Origin: Chloropicon primus | Lineage: Eukaryota; Chlorophyta; Chloropicophyceae; Chloropicales; Chloropicaceae | Length of the DNA: 64,000 nt | Direction of reading: 5' to 3' | NCBI GenBank assembly: GCA_023205875.1 | Contig: CP060760.1 | Span: forward strand, 768,942 to 832,941 | In this document: one piece after another, positions 30,922 to 40,248 of the stretch | Layout of the letters: each line of letters opens with the position of its first letter | How positions within the stretch are numbered: position 1 is the stretch's first letter | Translations under genes and position numbers: made by a program | The notes under the pieces: generated by a model | Databases searched by the model: none | What the model was told of the DNA's origin: nothing | Seen by the model: the letters and a program-made list of their open reading frames with translations, nothing else

Positions 30922-31995
30922 TTAGGCATGACTCCGGCAGTTCTTGGCGTGCCAGTTGCAATACAGTTTCAGCGCCTTCTCGGTGTTGGCTGCAAACTCG
31001 ATGTTCCCCTTGCAGAAGATGTTGTAGGACTCCACACCGAACTGGCCGATGCCATAGATCTTGTTCTCTTTCTCCAGGCCCACGTCAAACTTTGGCGCCG
31101 TGAGAAAGCGATTGGTGAGTGAAACCAGAGCCTTGTACCGATTGTCGAAGAGTCCCAGTGGGTGCATGACTCCGCGAGCCAGGTCTGGGTCTTGCTCCGA
31201 GAAATCGGATGGCGTTGGGAACACACGGAAAAACTCGGCAATAGCACTATGCTTGGTCTCCCAGGAAGAAACTCGGCTCATCAGGATGCAGCAGGCGAGG
31301 AGTCGCCAAGCATCGTGCGCGTAAAATTCCTGCAGCAGGGCGTGGGGAGACGGTGGGGGCGGAGAGGCCAGCCTGCTCTCCACGTAGGTTTGCCAGCAGA
31401 CCGCCTCTTGCCGGTCCTTTTGGGGGGTGAGGCAGACCAAAACGCAGGAAAGGGTCAGAGAAGAGTGCAGCGCAGCACGAGACAAGAAGTCAGCACCCAC
31501 CTTCTCGCACGCAACGACGTGGGGACCCCAGTATTTGATCGCTGCTTCCCTGTGCAGGCCGTCCTCGCCGTCCAGGGACTCGATCTTGGACATCGCCAAA
31601 ACTTTTCTGCTCTCCCTCAACCACTCCTTCATCACTTCCTCCTCCCTCGCCCTCTTCGCCTCCGCCTCGTGCTTCGCGGCCCGGGAGGTGTTGCCGCTTG
31701 TCGAAGGCCCCTTGCTCCTCCTCCTTCTCTTCCCCTCCCCTCCTGCCTCGTCCTCGGCGGTGTACTCCACCTCCCCTCCCTTCAACCTCGCGGACCTCCT
31801 CCTGCCCCCCCCTCCCTCGCTCCTCTCTCTCTTCTTCCTCTTGCTCGGCGCCGCGGTCCTCGGGATCCCGAAGACGTTCTCCAGCTCCTTGATCGCCCCC
31901 AGTCCGACCCCTAGGCGCTCCATGTATTCCCTGTTCCTCTGGCAGTGCGCCAGCCTTTGCCTCTCATACTCGCTCAGCTCCCCCTTGGCCCTCAT
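30922..31995 (-). CDS. MBD4-like HhH-GPD DNA glycosylase (no MBD domain)
   Basis: 357 residues. The C-terminal ~130 match the glycosylase domain of MBD4: LLQEFYAHDAWRLLACCILM, HPLGLFDNRYKALVSLTNRF and GIGQFGVESYNIFC. MBD4 removes T or U from G mismatches. The N-terminal half is basic and low-complexity (nuclear localisation likely) without a methyl-CpG-binding domain, as in plant MBD4-like proteins. The residue aligning with the catalytic Asp (GND-SY in animals) is Glu here (GVE-SY). Bases 31426-31509 could be an in-frame 84 bp intron (GTGGGT..CAAAAG, open); if spliced, the residues between CEK and DRQEAV are removed. Confidence 0.8.
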   Translation of the reverse strand: MRAKGELSEYERQRLAHCQRNREYMERLGVGLGAIKELENVFGIPRTAAPSKRKKRERSEGGGGRRRSARLKGGEVEYTAEDEAGGEGKRRRRSKGPSTSGNTSRAAKHEAEAKRAREEEVMKEWLRESRKVLAMSKIESLDGEDGLHREAAIKYWGPHVVACEKVGADFLSRAALHSSLTLSCVLVCLTPQKDRQEAVCWQTYVESRLASPPPPSPHALLQEFYAHDAWRLLACCILMSRVSSWETKHSAIAEFFRVFPTPSDFSEQDPDLARGVMHPLGLFDNRYKALVSLTNRFLTAPKFDVGLEKENKIYGIGQFGVESYNIFCKGNIEFAANTEKALKLYCNWHAKNCRSHA

Positions 31996-33647
31996 CCTCC
32001 TCCTCCTCCGGAGTGAGGTACGGTGTATATCGAGGTACGAGAGATATCGAGCGCGCGAGGTGGTTCTGTTCTGTTCTGTTCTGTTCTGTTCTGTTCTGTT
32101 CTATCCCACACGGAATACAATCATGCTTTGCTTTGGTCCCCGCCGTGCTCTCGTGTTCTCCAGTTCTCCAGTTCCCCTTTCCCGCCCGTTTCGTTTGTTT
32201 CTTCCCGGGTGGGGTTCCCCTTTCCCGCCAGTCCGTTTCCGTGGAGGAGTGTACACTACATTACACTCAGTATGAATCCCAGAGGAGGAGGGACCTCCAC
32301 ACGTCCTCGTCGTCTTCGTCTCCTCCTGGGGGTGGGGTGGGGTGGGGTGTTGTGGGGTGTTGTCTCGTTGTCTTGTTGTTGTCTTGTTGTTGTTTGCGCC
32401 TTGCTTTCTGGAGGGAGGGAGGACGAGGTTGGGGTTGGGGAGGACGAGGACGAGGAGGCTTGGTTTCTTTCTCTTTCTCTCTTTCTCTCTTTCTTTTCTT
32501 CTTTCCCTCGAAGGAAAAAGCCTTTTGTTCTATAATTAATTGGAAACAAGAAACAAGAAACAAGAAACAAGAAACAAGAAAGGGTTTCTGTTCTTCTTGT
32601 TCTTGTTCTTCTTGGTTTAGGTTTGAGGTTTGTTGTTCTTTCTTTCCCTTGCTTTTGTTGTTGTTGTAGAGACTGATTGATTAGACCCGAGTCCCTTCCA
32701 AGAAAGTCTTGCTTTCTTTGTTGTATCCTCCTTCTCTGTCTTGTTGTCTTGTTGTCTTGTTCTTCAGAAAGCAAAGAAAAGGAAAGGAAAGGAAAGGAAA
32801 GGAAAGGAAAGGACCGACTTTGTACGACATCCATACACGCTCTTCCCTCTTCCCTTCTCCACAAACGAAGAACAACGAGCTCGTTCCTTTCCTTCCTTGT
32901 CTTCTCTTCTCTTCTCTTCTCGTTCTCTTTGGACCAACGGAGCCAAGAGACAAGACAAGAACACACAAGAACACACAGGTCTTGGCCAAGTTCTGTGCTC
33001 GGGTGGGGTCGACAACCGACCGACAGACCGACCGGCAAACCGACAAGACTCTTGTCCAGCACCTGAGTTGGCGTCCAACACACTAAGAAGAGAGACGAGA
33101 CGCAGGAGGACAAGGAGGACGCGCACACTTGCTTCGTCTTCGTCCTACCTAGCGCGCAGTCCACGGCAGTTCCTCCAAGGTTTGGCCTTGTTCGTGTTCA
33201 AGGCTCAAAGCAACGAGGAGAGACAAGGGAGGAGACCAAGGCGAGACCAAGGAGGGGGTGCTCAAGGGCGGGGCCTCTTGTTCCCTACTTGACTCCTTTA
33301 AAGCCTTTACTCGGTGACCAAAGGCCTGGAGCAGCGGCTTTGAGAGGCCGAGTTGCGGCAAGACAGAAGACAGGAAGAGGGGATCCCCAACCTACATACA
33401 TACATGTTTGCAAACCAATAACAGAAAAGAAAGAGAGTTTGTTGTTCCCCGGAGGGAGAAGGAAGGCCAAAGGCGCGAGACGACCGGACAGGACAGGACC
33501 GGCGACGACGCGGAAGAAAGGTTTAGCGGCGCGCCTCCCGGAGAAGCAAAGAGAGGAAGGCGCGAGGCACATGTAAGGTAGTGGTTGGCTTGGAGACATT
33601 ATTATCGAGTGATCTTGTTACGTGCTGCAAAGAAGAAGTAGATAAAC
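31996..33647. other. Gene-free, repeat-rich intergenic region
   Basis: 1.65 kb with strong strand asymmetry. Much of 32060-32960 is pyrimidine-rich on the plus strand, broken by purine pentamer/heptamer runs: TTCTG (32063-32102), CAAGAAA (about 32545-32580), TCTTGTTG (32738-32765) and GGAAA (32773-32812). Open frames here are low-complexity and unlike any family I recognise. The right part probably contains the promoter of the channel gene at 33648. Confidence 0.6.
32063..32102. repeat. TTCTG pentanucleotide microsatellite
   Basis: About eight tandem TTCTG units. The same pentamer occurs in intron 3 of each cyclase copy and in the EPSPS 5' flank, so it is a recurrent simple repeat in this genome. 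Confidence 0.95.
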
Positions 33648-35882
33648 ATGACGGTGATCTCGACGGCCAAGAGAATGCTGAAGAAGGTGGACGCCAAGGA
33701 GGAGGATAGAAAGGAGGAACTGAAGGCAATCAGAAAGCAAAACACCAAAGTTTCGATCTTCTTTGGTGGCAATGTCGGTGGACTCCAGCGTGCGAGAGCC
33801 GGTTCCATCAAGGAGATCTTGGACACCAACAGAATATTTGGGCGTGACTTCACTTGGGCTGTCATAGCTCCAGACTCCCAATGGAAGTCCAAGTGGGACT
33901 ACTTGATTATCATCTTTGTCCTGTACAACTCGTTGTTCATTCCTTTTAGCTTTTCGTTCCTGCAGACGAGGAACTCTATGGTGGAAATATTCGACTACTT
34001 TGTGGACTTTATGTTTCTGATCGATATGGGGCTGAGTTTCTTCACGGGATTCTACGACAACAGAGGTGACGAGGTCGTGGACTTGAAGGAGATTAGGGTC
34101 AAGTACTTTTCGAGGTGGTTCTGGATTGATCTCGTAGCCGTCTTCCCCTTCGAGGTCTTGATTCTTGCTTCGGGGAAGAACCTCAATGTCTCGGTATTCA
34201 ACCTTTTCAAGGCACCGCGTCTGCTGCGTTTGGGTAAGCTTGCCAAGAAATTGGATCAGATGGCAGGTGCCAACGCGTTCCGTATCTTCAAGTTGCTTCT
34301 GGTGTTCACCCTGTTCGCGCATTGGGTTGCGTGCGTCTGGTTCTTCGTGGGCCGTTTCCAGGACGAAGGTAACTTGTGGAGCGGAAGCGTGTGGCTTGCA
34401 GAGAACCACTTGTGCCAGACAGTGAAAGGTCCGGGGGCCTTGGTGGACGGCGCGTACATATCCGTCCCCGCCGACGAGGTCGGAACGGCGTACATGGTTG
34501 AAGGTGTCTTGGCGTGCATCAAGGGTGGAGCATACGGAACCACGGAGCATCGGTCTTGGGAGGTGCAGGACCAATTGTACTTGGCGAATTCGACCAAGTG
34601 CCCAGCCGCCGCGCTGCCAGAGTTTCCCTTCTACTGCAACAATGGCGTGTCTCACGTGAAGCCCTCCGCGAGTGTCTTCACGCAGTACATCACCTCCTTC
34701 TACTGGGCCTTGTCCACGCTGACAACGATCGGGTATGGTGATGTCACGCCATCCACGAACTCGGAGAGAAGTTTCGTCGTGGTCATCATGTTGTTTGGTG
34801 CGATTCTTTATGCATCCATTTTTGGTAACGTCGCGGTTCTCATCCAGAACTTTGATGCCCAGCATGCGAGGTACTCCAAAAAGTTGAACCAGATGAACGA
34901 GTACGCAACATTTTACACCTTTGATATGCAGACGTACGACAGGCTGTTGAACTACACAGCGCAGCACCAGAGCATGGGAGCAAGTATTGATATGCGAACG
35001 ATGCTCCAGGATTTCCCGAACAGTCTGAAGGGCGACGTGGCCATGATGGTGCACACTGATTTCGTCAACGCCTTCAAGAGGCGCATCTTGCCGATGAGAG
35101 ACGAGAAGAACTCGAACTTCCTGAGGGCGATGGCAATCCAGCTGCGGAACGTAGTCATACTCAAGGGAGATTATGTTTTCTTCAAGGGAGAAGTGAACAA
35201 GGAGACATACTACATGTCCAAGGGATACATTGGTCTGGCCTTCGACGTGGACAACTCGCGCAAGAGAATCGACCATTATGGCAGGAGTAGGGGTTTTACG
35301 GCCGACGGAAAGTCTCTCAAGTCAACCAAGTCAACCAAGTGGGGAAAAGTTGCGGGAGTTCTGGGCAGGTTGAGGGGCTCGACGATCTCAAAGCAAGGCA
35401 CCAACGATGAGGATGAGCAGGACGTCAAGGTGTCCATCTTGACGTCGGGGGATACCTTTGGAAACCTTGATCCTTGGAGCAAGACGGTGAAGAAGTGCTC
35501 TTACGACGCGCTTGCGATCACCAAGTGCGAGCTCTTCTCCCTTCCGTACTTTGAGCTCGTGGAGCTCTCGAAGGACTACAAGCCAGAGATGAACATTATG
35601 TGCGACTACGCGAAGGAGAACCTTCAGCTCAAGAGAGAGTCAGAAAAGTCCTTCTTGGATGTGGACCCCCACGAAGTCCACGAGAACGTGCAGAGGCGGT
35701 ACAGCAAGAAGAAGAAGGACATGGATGAGTTGGCCAAGATCGAGCTCTCACTTGACATGAACGGAGGAATAGAGGATGTAGAGGAAAGGATGAGTTCAGT
35801 AGAAACAAAAGTTTTGGACAGGCTTGGTCTCTTGGAGGAGCGAGTCATGAATGCTCTCCTGAAGAAGAGATCCATGTATTAA
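33648..35882 (+). CDS. EAG/CNG-type voltage-gated K+ channel with cyclic-nucleotide-binding-homology domain (channel 1)
   Basis: 744 residues. S1-S3 span about residues 85-160. S4 has spaced basic residues (LFKAPRLLRLGKLAKKLD). S5 is around FKLLLVFTLFAHWVACVWFF, and the pore helix and filter TLTTIGYGDVTP (about 360) indicate K+ selectivity. S6 ends in FGNVAVLIQNFD. The S5-pore linker is unusually long (about 115 residues) and carries several Cys. The C-terminal domain (about 470-670) has the cNMP-binding fold, but its cassette reads GDTFGNLDPW and lacks the usual FGE and the phosphate-binding Arg, so ligand binding is doubtful. A coiled coil closes the protein. It is tail to tail with a paralog at 36179-38410 that shares a near-identical core. 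Confidence 0.92.
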   Translation: MTVISTAKRMLKKVDAKEEDRKEELKAIRKQNTKVSIFFGGNVGGLQRARAGSIKEILDTNRIFGRDFTWAVIAPDSQWKSKWDYLIIIFVLYNSLFIPFSFSFLQTRNSMVEIFDYFVDFMFLIDMGLSFFTGFYDNRGDEVVDLKEIRVKYFSRWFWIDLVAVFPFEVLILASGKNLNVSVFNLFKAPRLLRLGKLAKKLDQMAGANAFRIFKLLLVFTLFAHWVACVWFFVGRFQDEGNLWSGSVWLAENHLCQTVKGPGALVDGAYISVPADEVGTAYMVEGVLACIKGGAYGTTEHRSWEVQDQLYLANSTKCPAAALPEFPFYCNNGVSHVKPSASVFTQYITSFYWALSTLTTIGYGDVTPSTNSERSFVVVIMLFGAILYASIFGNVAVLIQNFDAQHARYSKKLNQMNEYATFYTFDMQTYDRLLNYTAQHQSMGASIDMRTMLQDFPNSLKGDVAMMVHTDFVNAFKRRILPMRDEKNSNFLRAMAIQLRNVVILKGDYVFFKGEVNKETYYMSKGYIGLAFDVDNSRKRIDHYGRSRGFTADGKSLKSTKSTKWGKVAGVLGRLRGSTISKQGTNDEDEQDVKVSILTSGDTFGNLDPWSKTVKKCSYDALAITKCELFSLPYFELVELSKDYKPEMNIMCDYAKENLQLKRESEKSFLDVDPHEVHENVQRRYSKKKKDMDELAKIELSLDMNGGIEDVEERMSSVETKVLDRLGLLEERVMNALLKKRSMY

Positions 35883-36178
35883 GAGGACCTTTACTTTAGG
35901 TGGTGGACCTTAGCCTTCCAGGCCGCAGGTTGACTTGGTTTTTGACGAGTGGTTTTGGGGAAATCGCTTTTTTGTTGTTGTGTGTATTTGTACTCCAGTA
36001 GCTCGTCTTCTTGGAGCCGATCGTGCGAAGTGTTCAGTTTGTGATGGTACTATAAAATTGCAACAGACCTTTGATATATTATTTCATATTATTACGTATA
36101 CTTTCAAAGGGAGCATCTTACTTGCGGCTCACACCATGGAGGACTTCGTTCATAATTGTCGGTTAACTCTGTGCCGCC
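35883..36178. other. Shared 3' intergenic of the two channel genes
   Basis: 296 bp between convergent stops, AT-rich around 36055-36110. It probably holds both transcript ends. No gene is seen. Confidence 0.5.
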
Positions 36179-38410
36179 CTATTTCTTCTTTTCTGAGAAG
36201 ACGCTCTTCATCTCGTGCTTGTTGAGGTATTGCTCAAAAGTGTCGAGGGCACTCATCATTCTATCTTCGACGTACTGAAGCTTCCTTTCCAGCTGTGAAA
36301 TGTTATGTACCAGCTTCGCGTCATCGACCTTTGGCCCACTTTTCGACTCACTTCTCTGGTCACTCGAGCTCGTAATATTCGTCTGAGGGTCCGCTGTCTT
36401 TGGCGTACTTGGCCTGCTGTTTCCAGTGCTCAAGTAAAAGAATCTGTTCTGCATGTGATCTCTAAACTCCTTGATCTCACGCTTATAATCCGAGGCCATC
36501 TCCTTGAAGTCGTAGTGATCCAGGGCAAGCACTTCACAACCCGTGACGGCCTTTGCCTCAATCATCATCCTTCCTCCAAACATCGCTTTGAATTCTCCAA
36601 AGACTTCCCCGGGCTCCAAAATATGCTTGATCTCACTCTCCTTCTTCCCTTCCTCCTCCTCCTCCTCCCTAATGACATCCGATACATTCTGTACATAAAT
36701 AGTGAGACTCACGCAGCCCCTCGAGACCAGGTAGAGCTGCTTGCTGACTTCCAGCTTGCCCAGGATGATGTCGCCCTTCAAGAACACGCAAGGGTGCAGC
36801 CGCGTGAACAAGTTCCTCACGAAAGCCATGTTCTTCGGATCCGTGGTGAACGGTATGCGAATCTGCATCTTCTTCAGAACCTCCATGTGGATCGTGAGGG
36901 CAACATCTCCTCGAAGGGAGCTAGGAAAATCCTGGAAGAACACCCTAATTTGTGGGTGAGACGTCACCCTGTGCTGCTTCTCCGTGTATATCAGCAGCTT
37001 CTCTTGGACTTCTGGCCTTATCAGGTAGAAGGAGCTGAACTCGTTCAACCTGTTGATCTTGTCCGTATACGCCGCGTGCAAAGCATCGAAGTTCTGGATG
37101 AGAACCGCGACGTTACCAAAAATGGATGCATAAAGAATCGCACCAAACAACATGATGACCACGACGAAACTTCTCTCCGAGTTCGTGGATGGCGTGACAT
37201 CACCATACCCGATCGTTGTCAGCGTGGACAAGGCCCAGTAGAAGGAGGTGATGTACTGCGTGAAGACACTCGCGGAGGGCTTCACGTGAGACACGCCATT
37301 GTTGCAGTAGAAGGGAAACTCTGGCAGCGCGGTGGCTGGGCACTTGGTCGAATTCGCCAAGTACATCTGAGTACCAACCTCCCAAGACCGATGCTCCGTG
37401 GTCCCATAGTCTCCACCCTTGATGCACGCCAGGACACCTTCAACCATGTACGCCGTTCCGACCTCGTCGGCGGGGACGGATATGTACGCGCCGTCCACCA
37501 AGGCCCCCGGACCTTTCACTGTCTGGCACAAGTGGTTCTCTGCAAGCCACACGCTTCCGCTCCACAAGTTACCTTCGTCCTGGAAACGGCCCACGAAGAA
37601 CCAGACGCACGCAACCCAATGCGCGAACAGGGTGAACACCAGAAGCAACTTGAAGATACGGAACGCGTTGGCACCTGCCAACTGATCCAATTTCTTGGCA
37701 AGCTTACCCAAACGCAGCAGACGCGGTGCCTTGAAGAGGTTGAATACCGAGACATTGAGGTTCTTCCCCGACGCAATGATCAAGACCTCGAAGGGGAAGA
37801 TGGCGACCAGGTCAATCCAGAACCACCTTGACATGTATTTTTTCCTAATCTCCTTCAAGTCCACGACCTCGTCGCCACGAATGTCGTAGAATCCCGTGAA
37901 GAAACTCAGCCCCATATCGATCAGAAACAAAAAGTCCACAAAGTAGTCGAACATATCCATGGACGAGTTTGCCGCTGTCACAAAGGAAAAGTTGTACGGG
38001 ATGAAGAACGAGTTATAAAGTACAAGAATGATGACGATCCAATCCCAACGAGTCTTCCACTTTGACTCGGTGGAAATGTTCGAGAGCGTGACTGACCCAC
38101 ACATGACCTTCATCTGTGACTCCGGCGGGGCCTCCCCGTCGTCCCAGTCGTCAGCTTTCCGCCGACCAGCAGTGTTCCCATTCTGTTTTTTGTTCTCGCC
38201 CGACTCGTTGATGGGAACGACCTGCTTCTTCATGGAGAGCCGAGATATCGAGAAGCTTGGGATGAACTTCCTCTTGGCCGTCGAGGTCAACCTACTCAGG
38301 TTAACACTCTTCTGGGAAACCAGGTTGGTCTTCTTCGAGTCCCCATCATTCTTGCTGGCGATGTTCGCGTGGGTCGTGAGCCCCTGGGAAAGAGCGGTAA
38401 CAGCAGCCAT
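36179..38410 (-). CDS. EAG/CNG-type voltage-gated K+ channel with cyclic-nucleotide-binding-homology domain (channel 2)
   Basis: 743 residues, paralog of the gene at 33648. S3 to S6 (DMGLSFFTGFYD through IFGNVAVLIQNFD) are almost identical in protein and DNA, including the long Cys-containing S5-pore linker and the filter TIGYGDVTP. The first ~110 residues and the C-terminal ~330 are strongly diverged. The C-terminal cassette keeps GEVFGEF but the Arg is displaced by one position (GGRMMIEAKAV), so binding of cAMP/cGMP is uncertain. An acidic loop (IREEEEEEGKK) interrupts the domain. The C-terminus carries a Ser/Thr-rich linker and a coiled coil. The pattern suggests gene conversion of the core, or a shared functional constraint with separate regulation. 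Confidence 0.92.
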   Translation of the reverse strand: MAAVTALSQGLTTHANIASKNDGDSKKTNLVSQKSVNLSRLTSTAKRKFIPSFSISRLSMKKQVVPINESGENKKQNGNTAGRRKADDWDDGEAPPESQMKVMCGSVTLSNISTESKWKTRWDWIVIILVLYNSFFIPYNFSFVTAANSSMDMFDYFVDFLFLIDMGLSFFTGFYDIRGDEVVDLKEIRKKYMSRWFWIDLVAIFPFEVLIIASGKNLNVSVFNLFKAPRLLRLGKLAKKLDQLAGANAFRIFKLLLVFTLFAHWVACVWFFVGRFQDEGNLWSGSVWLAENHLCQTVKGPGALVDGAYISVPADEVGTAYMVEGVLACIKGGDYGTTEHRSWEVGTQMYLANSTKCPATALPEFPFYCNNGVSHVKPSASVFTQYITSFYWALSTLTTIGYGDVTPSTNSERSFVVVIMLFGAILYASIFGNVAVLIQNFDALHAAYTDKINRLNEFSSFYLIRPEVQEKLLIYTEKQHRVTSHPQIRVFFQDFPSSLRGDVALTIHMEVLKKMQIRIPFTTDPKNMAFVRNLFTRLHPCVFLKGDIILGKLEVSKQLYLVSRGCVSLTIYVQNVSDVIREEEEEEGKKESEIKHILEPGEVFGEFKAMFGGRMMIEAKAVTGCEVLALDHYDFKEMASDYKREIKEFRDHMQNRFFYLSTGNSRPSTPKTADPQTNITSSSDQRSESKSGPKVDDAKLVHNISQLERKLQYVEDRMMSALDTFEQYLNKHEMKSVFSEKKK

Positions 38411-40248
38411 AGTGTAGCGGTTTCTCTTCTTGCTTTGCTCTACCTCTCAATCGTCTCTTCCTGCTAGCTCCCTGACCTTGGTATCTTTAATCGTCAACGT
38501 TTTCCGTTCTTTGCTGCTCCTGCTCACACCATCATTGGCTCTCGCAGCAAGCCAAAGGTGTCTTGTTCCACAACCCTTGGTTCGTTCGTGGATGATGACG
38601 TTGTTGGATAGGACAGATAGGATTTCTTTCCCTCAAGGCCGAGCCATCAGCAGCAGCCAGGTCCTCCAAGGCCTCACCTTGCCTCTCCTTGCGTGCTTCC
38701 AAAGGCCAAGGTCAGTCTCCTCGCCTTGGCAAGGTTTGCGCCTCCGCCCTTTTTCTTCTTCGTCTTTGCGGTGCGGTGCGGTGCGCGCGCAAATACGAAT
38801 GGTGGTTCAAGTCCAAACCAAGTCAACCACCCAAGCGGTCGTCGTCTTGTGTGTTTGTGTGTTTGTGTGTTTTGTGTTTTGGACCGGAGCCTGGTCCTCC
38901 TCGGTCGTTGCGTTTGGTTCTCCTTGAAGCGCCTTGGGTTGCCTCAGCTCTTTCCTTTCCTTTCCTTTCCTTTCCTTCTGTTTTCTTTTCAGGTCAGGTC
39001 AGGTCGGGGGTGACGCTTAGACTTCGACTTCGCTTCGCTTTGGACAACAAACGCACAGAACAAGAACAAGAACGAGAACAAGAACGAGAACGAGAAGAAC
39101 AGAACAGAACAAAGGAGAGCAAAGAAGAGTAAAGAAGAGCAAAGGAGAGGAGGCTCTGTGTTTTCCTTGTTCACAAACAAGAAGACACCAACCAGGACCA
39201 GAAAGAAAGAAAACCCAATACAATACAATAATACATCATCCTTCATTCGTCCACAAGAACAACAACAAGGACGAGGACGAGGACCTCCTCCTCTTCCTTC
39301 CATCCTTCCTACCTAATGCATCCTTCCTGAGGGAGAGATAGAGATAGAGATAGAGATAGAGATAGAGATAGAGATAGAGCAAGGAAGAACATAGAGATAG
39401 AACAAGGAAGAACAAGGAAGAACGAGACAAGAGAGTGGAGTAGTGTGGAGCGTGGTACCAAAACCCACAACACACACACACACACAACACACACATGGGA
39501 CTCAAAAAGACAAAAAGACAAAAAGACAAAAGGTCCTTAAGGTTTTCTTCTCTTTTCTTTTCTTCTGTAATCCCAACACCAACCAACAGGGTGTTGCTGA
39601 CATCATCTGCTTGTTGATTACATAACGAAATCCAGTTCGGATTAGCCCTCTTCTTGTTCTTGTTGTTGTTCTTGTTGTTGTTCTTGTTGTAGTCCCTCCT
39701 CGTCGTCCTCCTCCGTGGTGGTAGTGGTGGTAGGTCAACCCCAACCCCTCTCCCTCTCTTTCTCTCTTTCTCTCTCTTTCTCTCCGCCCTCATGATATTT
39801 CCATATGGAAAGGTTGTGATGCCGCCAACTGGACGATCAAAACACAACACAACACAACACGACGACGACGACGACGACGACGACGAGGAGGAGGCACCAT
39901 CACCGCCACCACCACGACAACACCACGACAACACCTCCGCTCACTCTTTCGATCCACACAACACAACGCAACGACGAAGACGAAGACGAAGACGAAGACG
40001 AAGACAGCAAACGAGGAACTCAAGGATCAAGGGGACATGAAACCCAGTCCAAGTCCGCCAACACCGAGTACGAGGCGACGAATACCATGAGACGAGAAAT
40101 GAAGGGGGCGACGGGACGGAGCGCAAGGACGGGAAAGAACCTGAGATCCTGAACAAGAACCGAGGATCTCTCTTACGGTACCACTGCAGCTGAATTGTCC
40201 TCGTTCTTCGTTGTCGTGGGATAGATAGAGTGTCGTATCATCGTATCA
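38411..40248. other. Gene-free, repeat-rich intergenic region
   Basis: 1.84 kb between head-to-head genes. Holds TTTCC runs (about 38952-38975), GAGAAC/GAACAA purine runs (39056-39110), a GATAGA run (39334-39379), CA repeats (39470-39495), GACGAC (39861-39886) and GACGAA (39971-40004). Open frames are low-complexity. The ends must contain the promoters of channel 2 and the deubiquitinase. No RNA gene was recognised. Confidence 0.6.
39334..39379. repeat. GATAGA hexanucleotide microsatellite
   Basis: Seven to eight tandem units of GAGATA, followed by imperfect ones to about 39405. Confidence 0.9.

Noticed and set aside
33618-37831. Long antisense frames of 552 and 508 codons opposite the two channel genes
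   Set aside because: They resemble each other only because the channel genes do; composition and lack of domains mark them as shadows.
38430-38927. 165-codon plus-strand frame in the 38.4-40.2 kb region
   Set aside because: Leu/Ser-rich low-complexity composition, no domain, no nearby splice pattern; probably chance.
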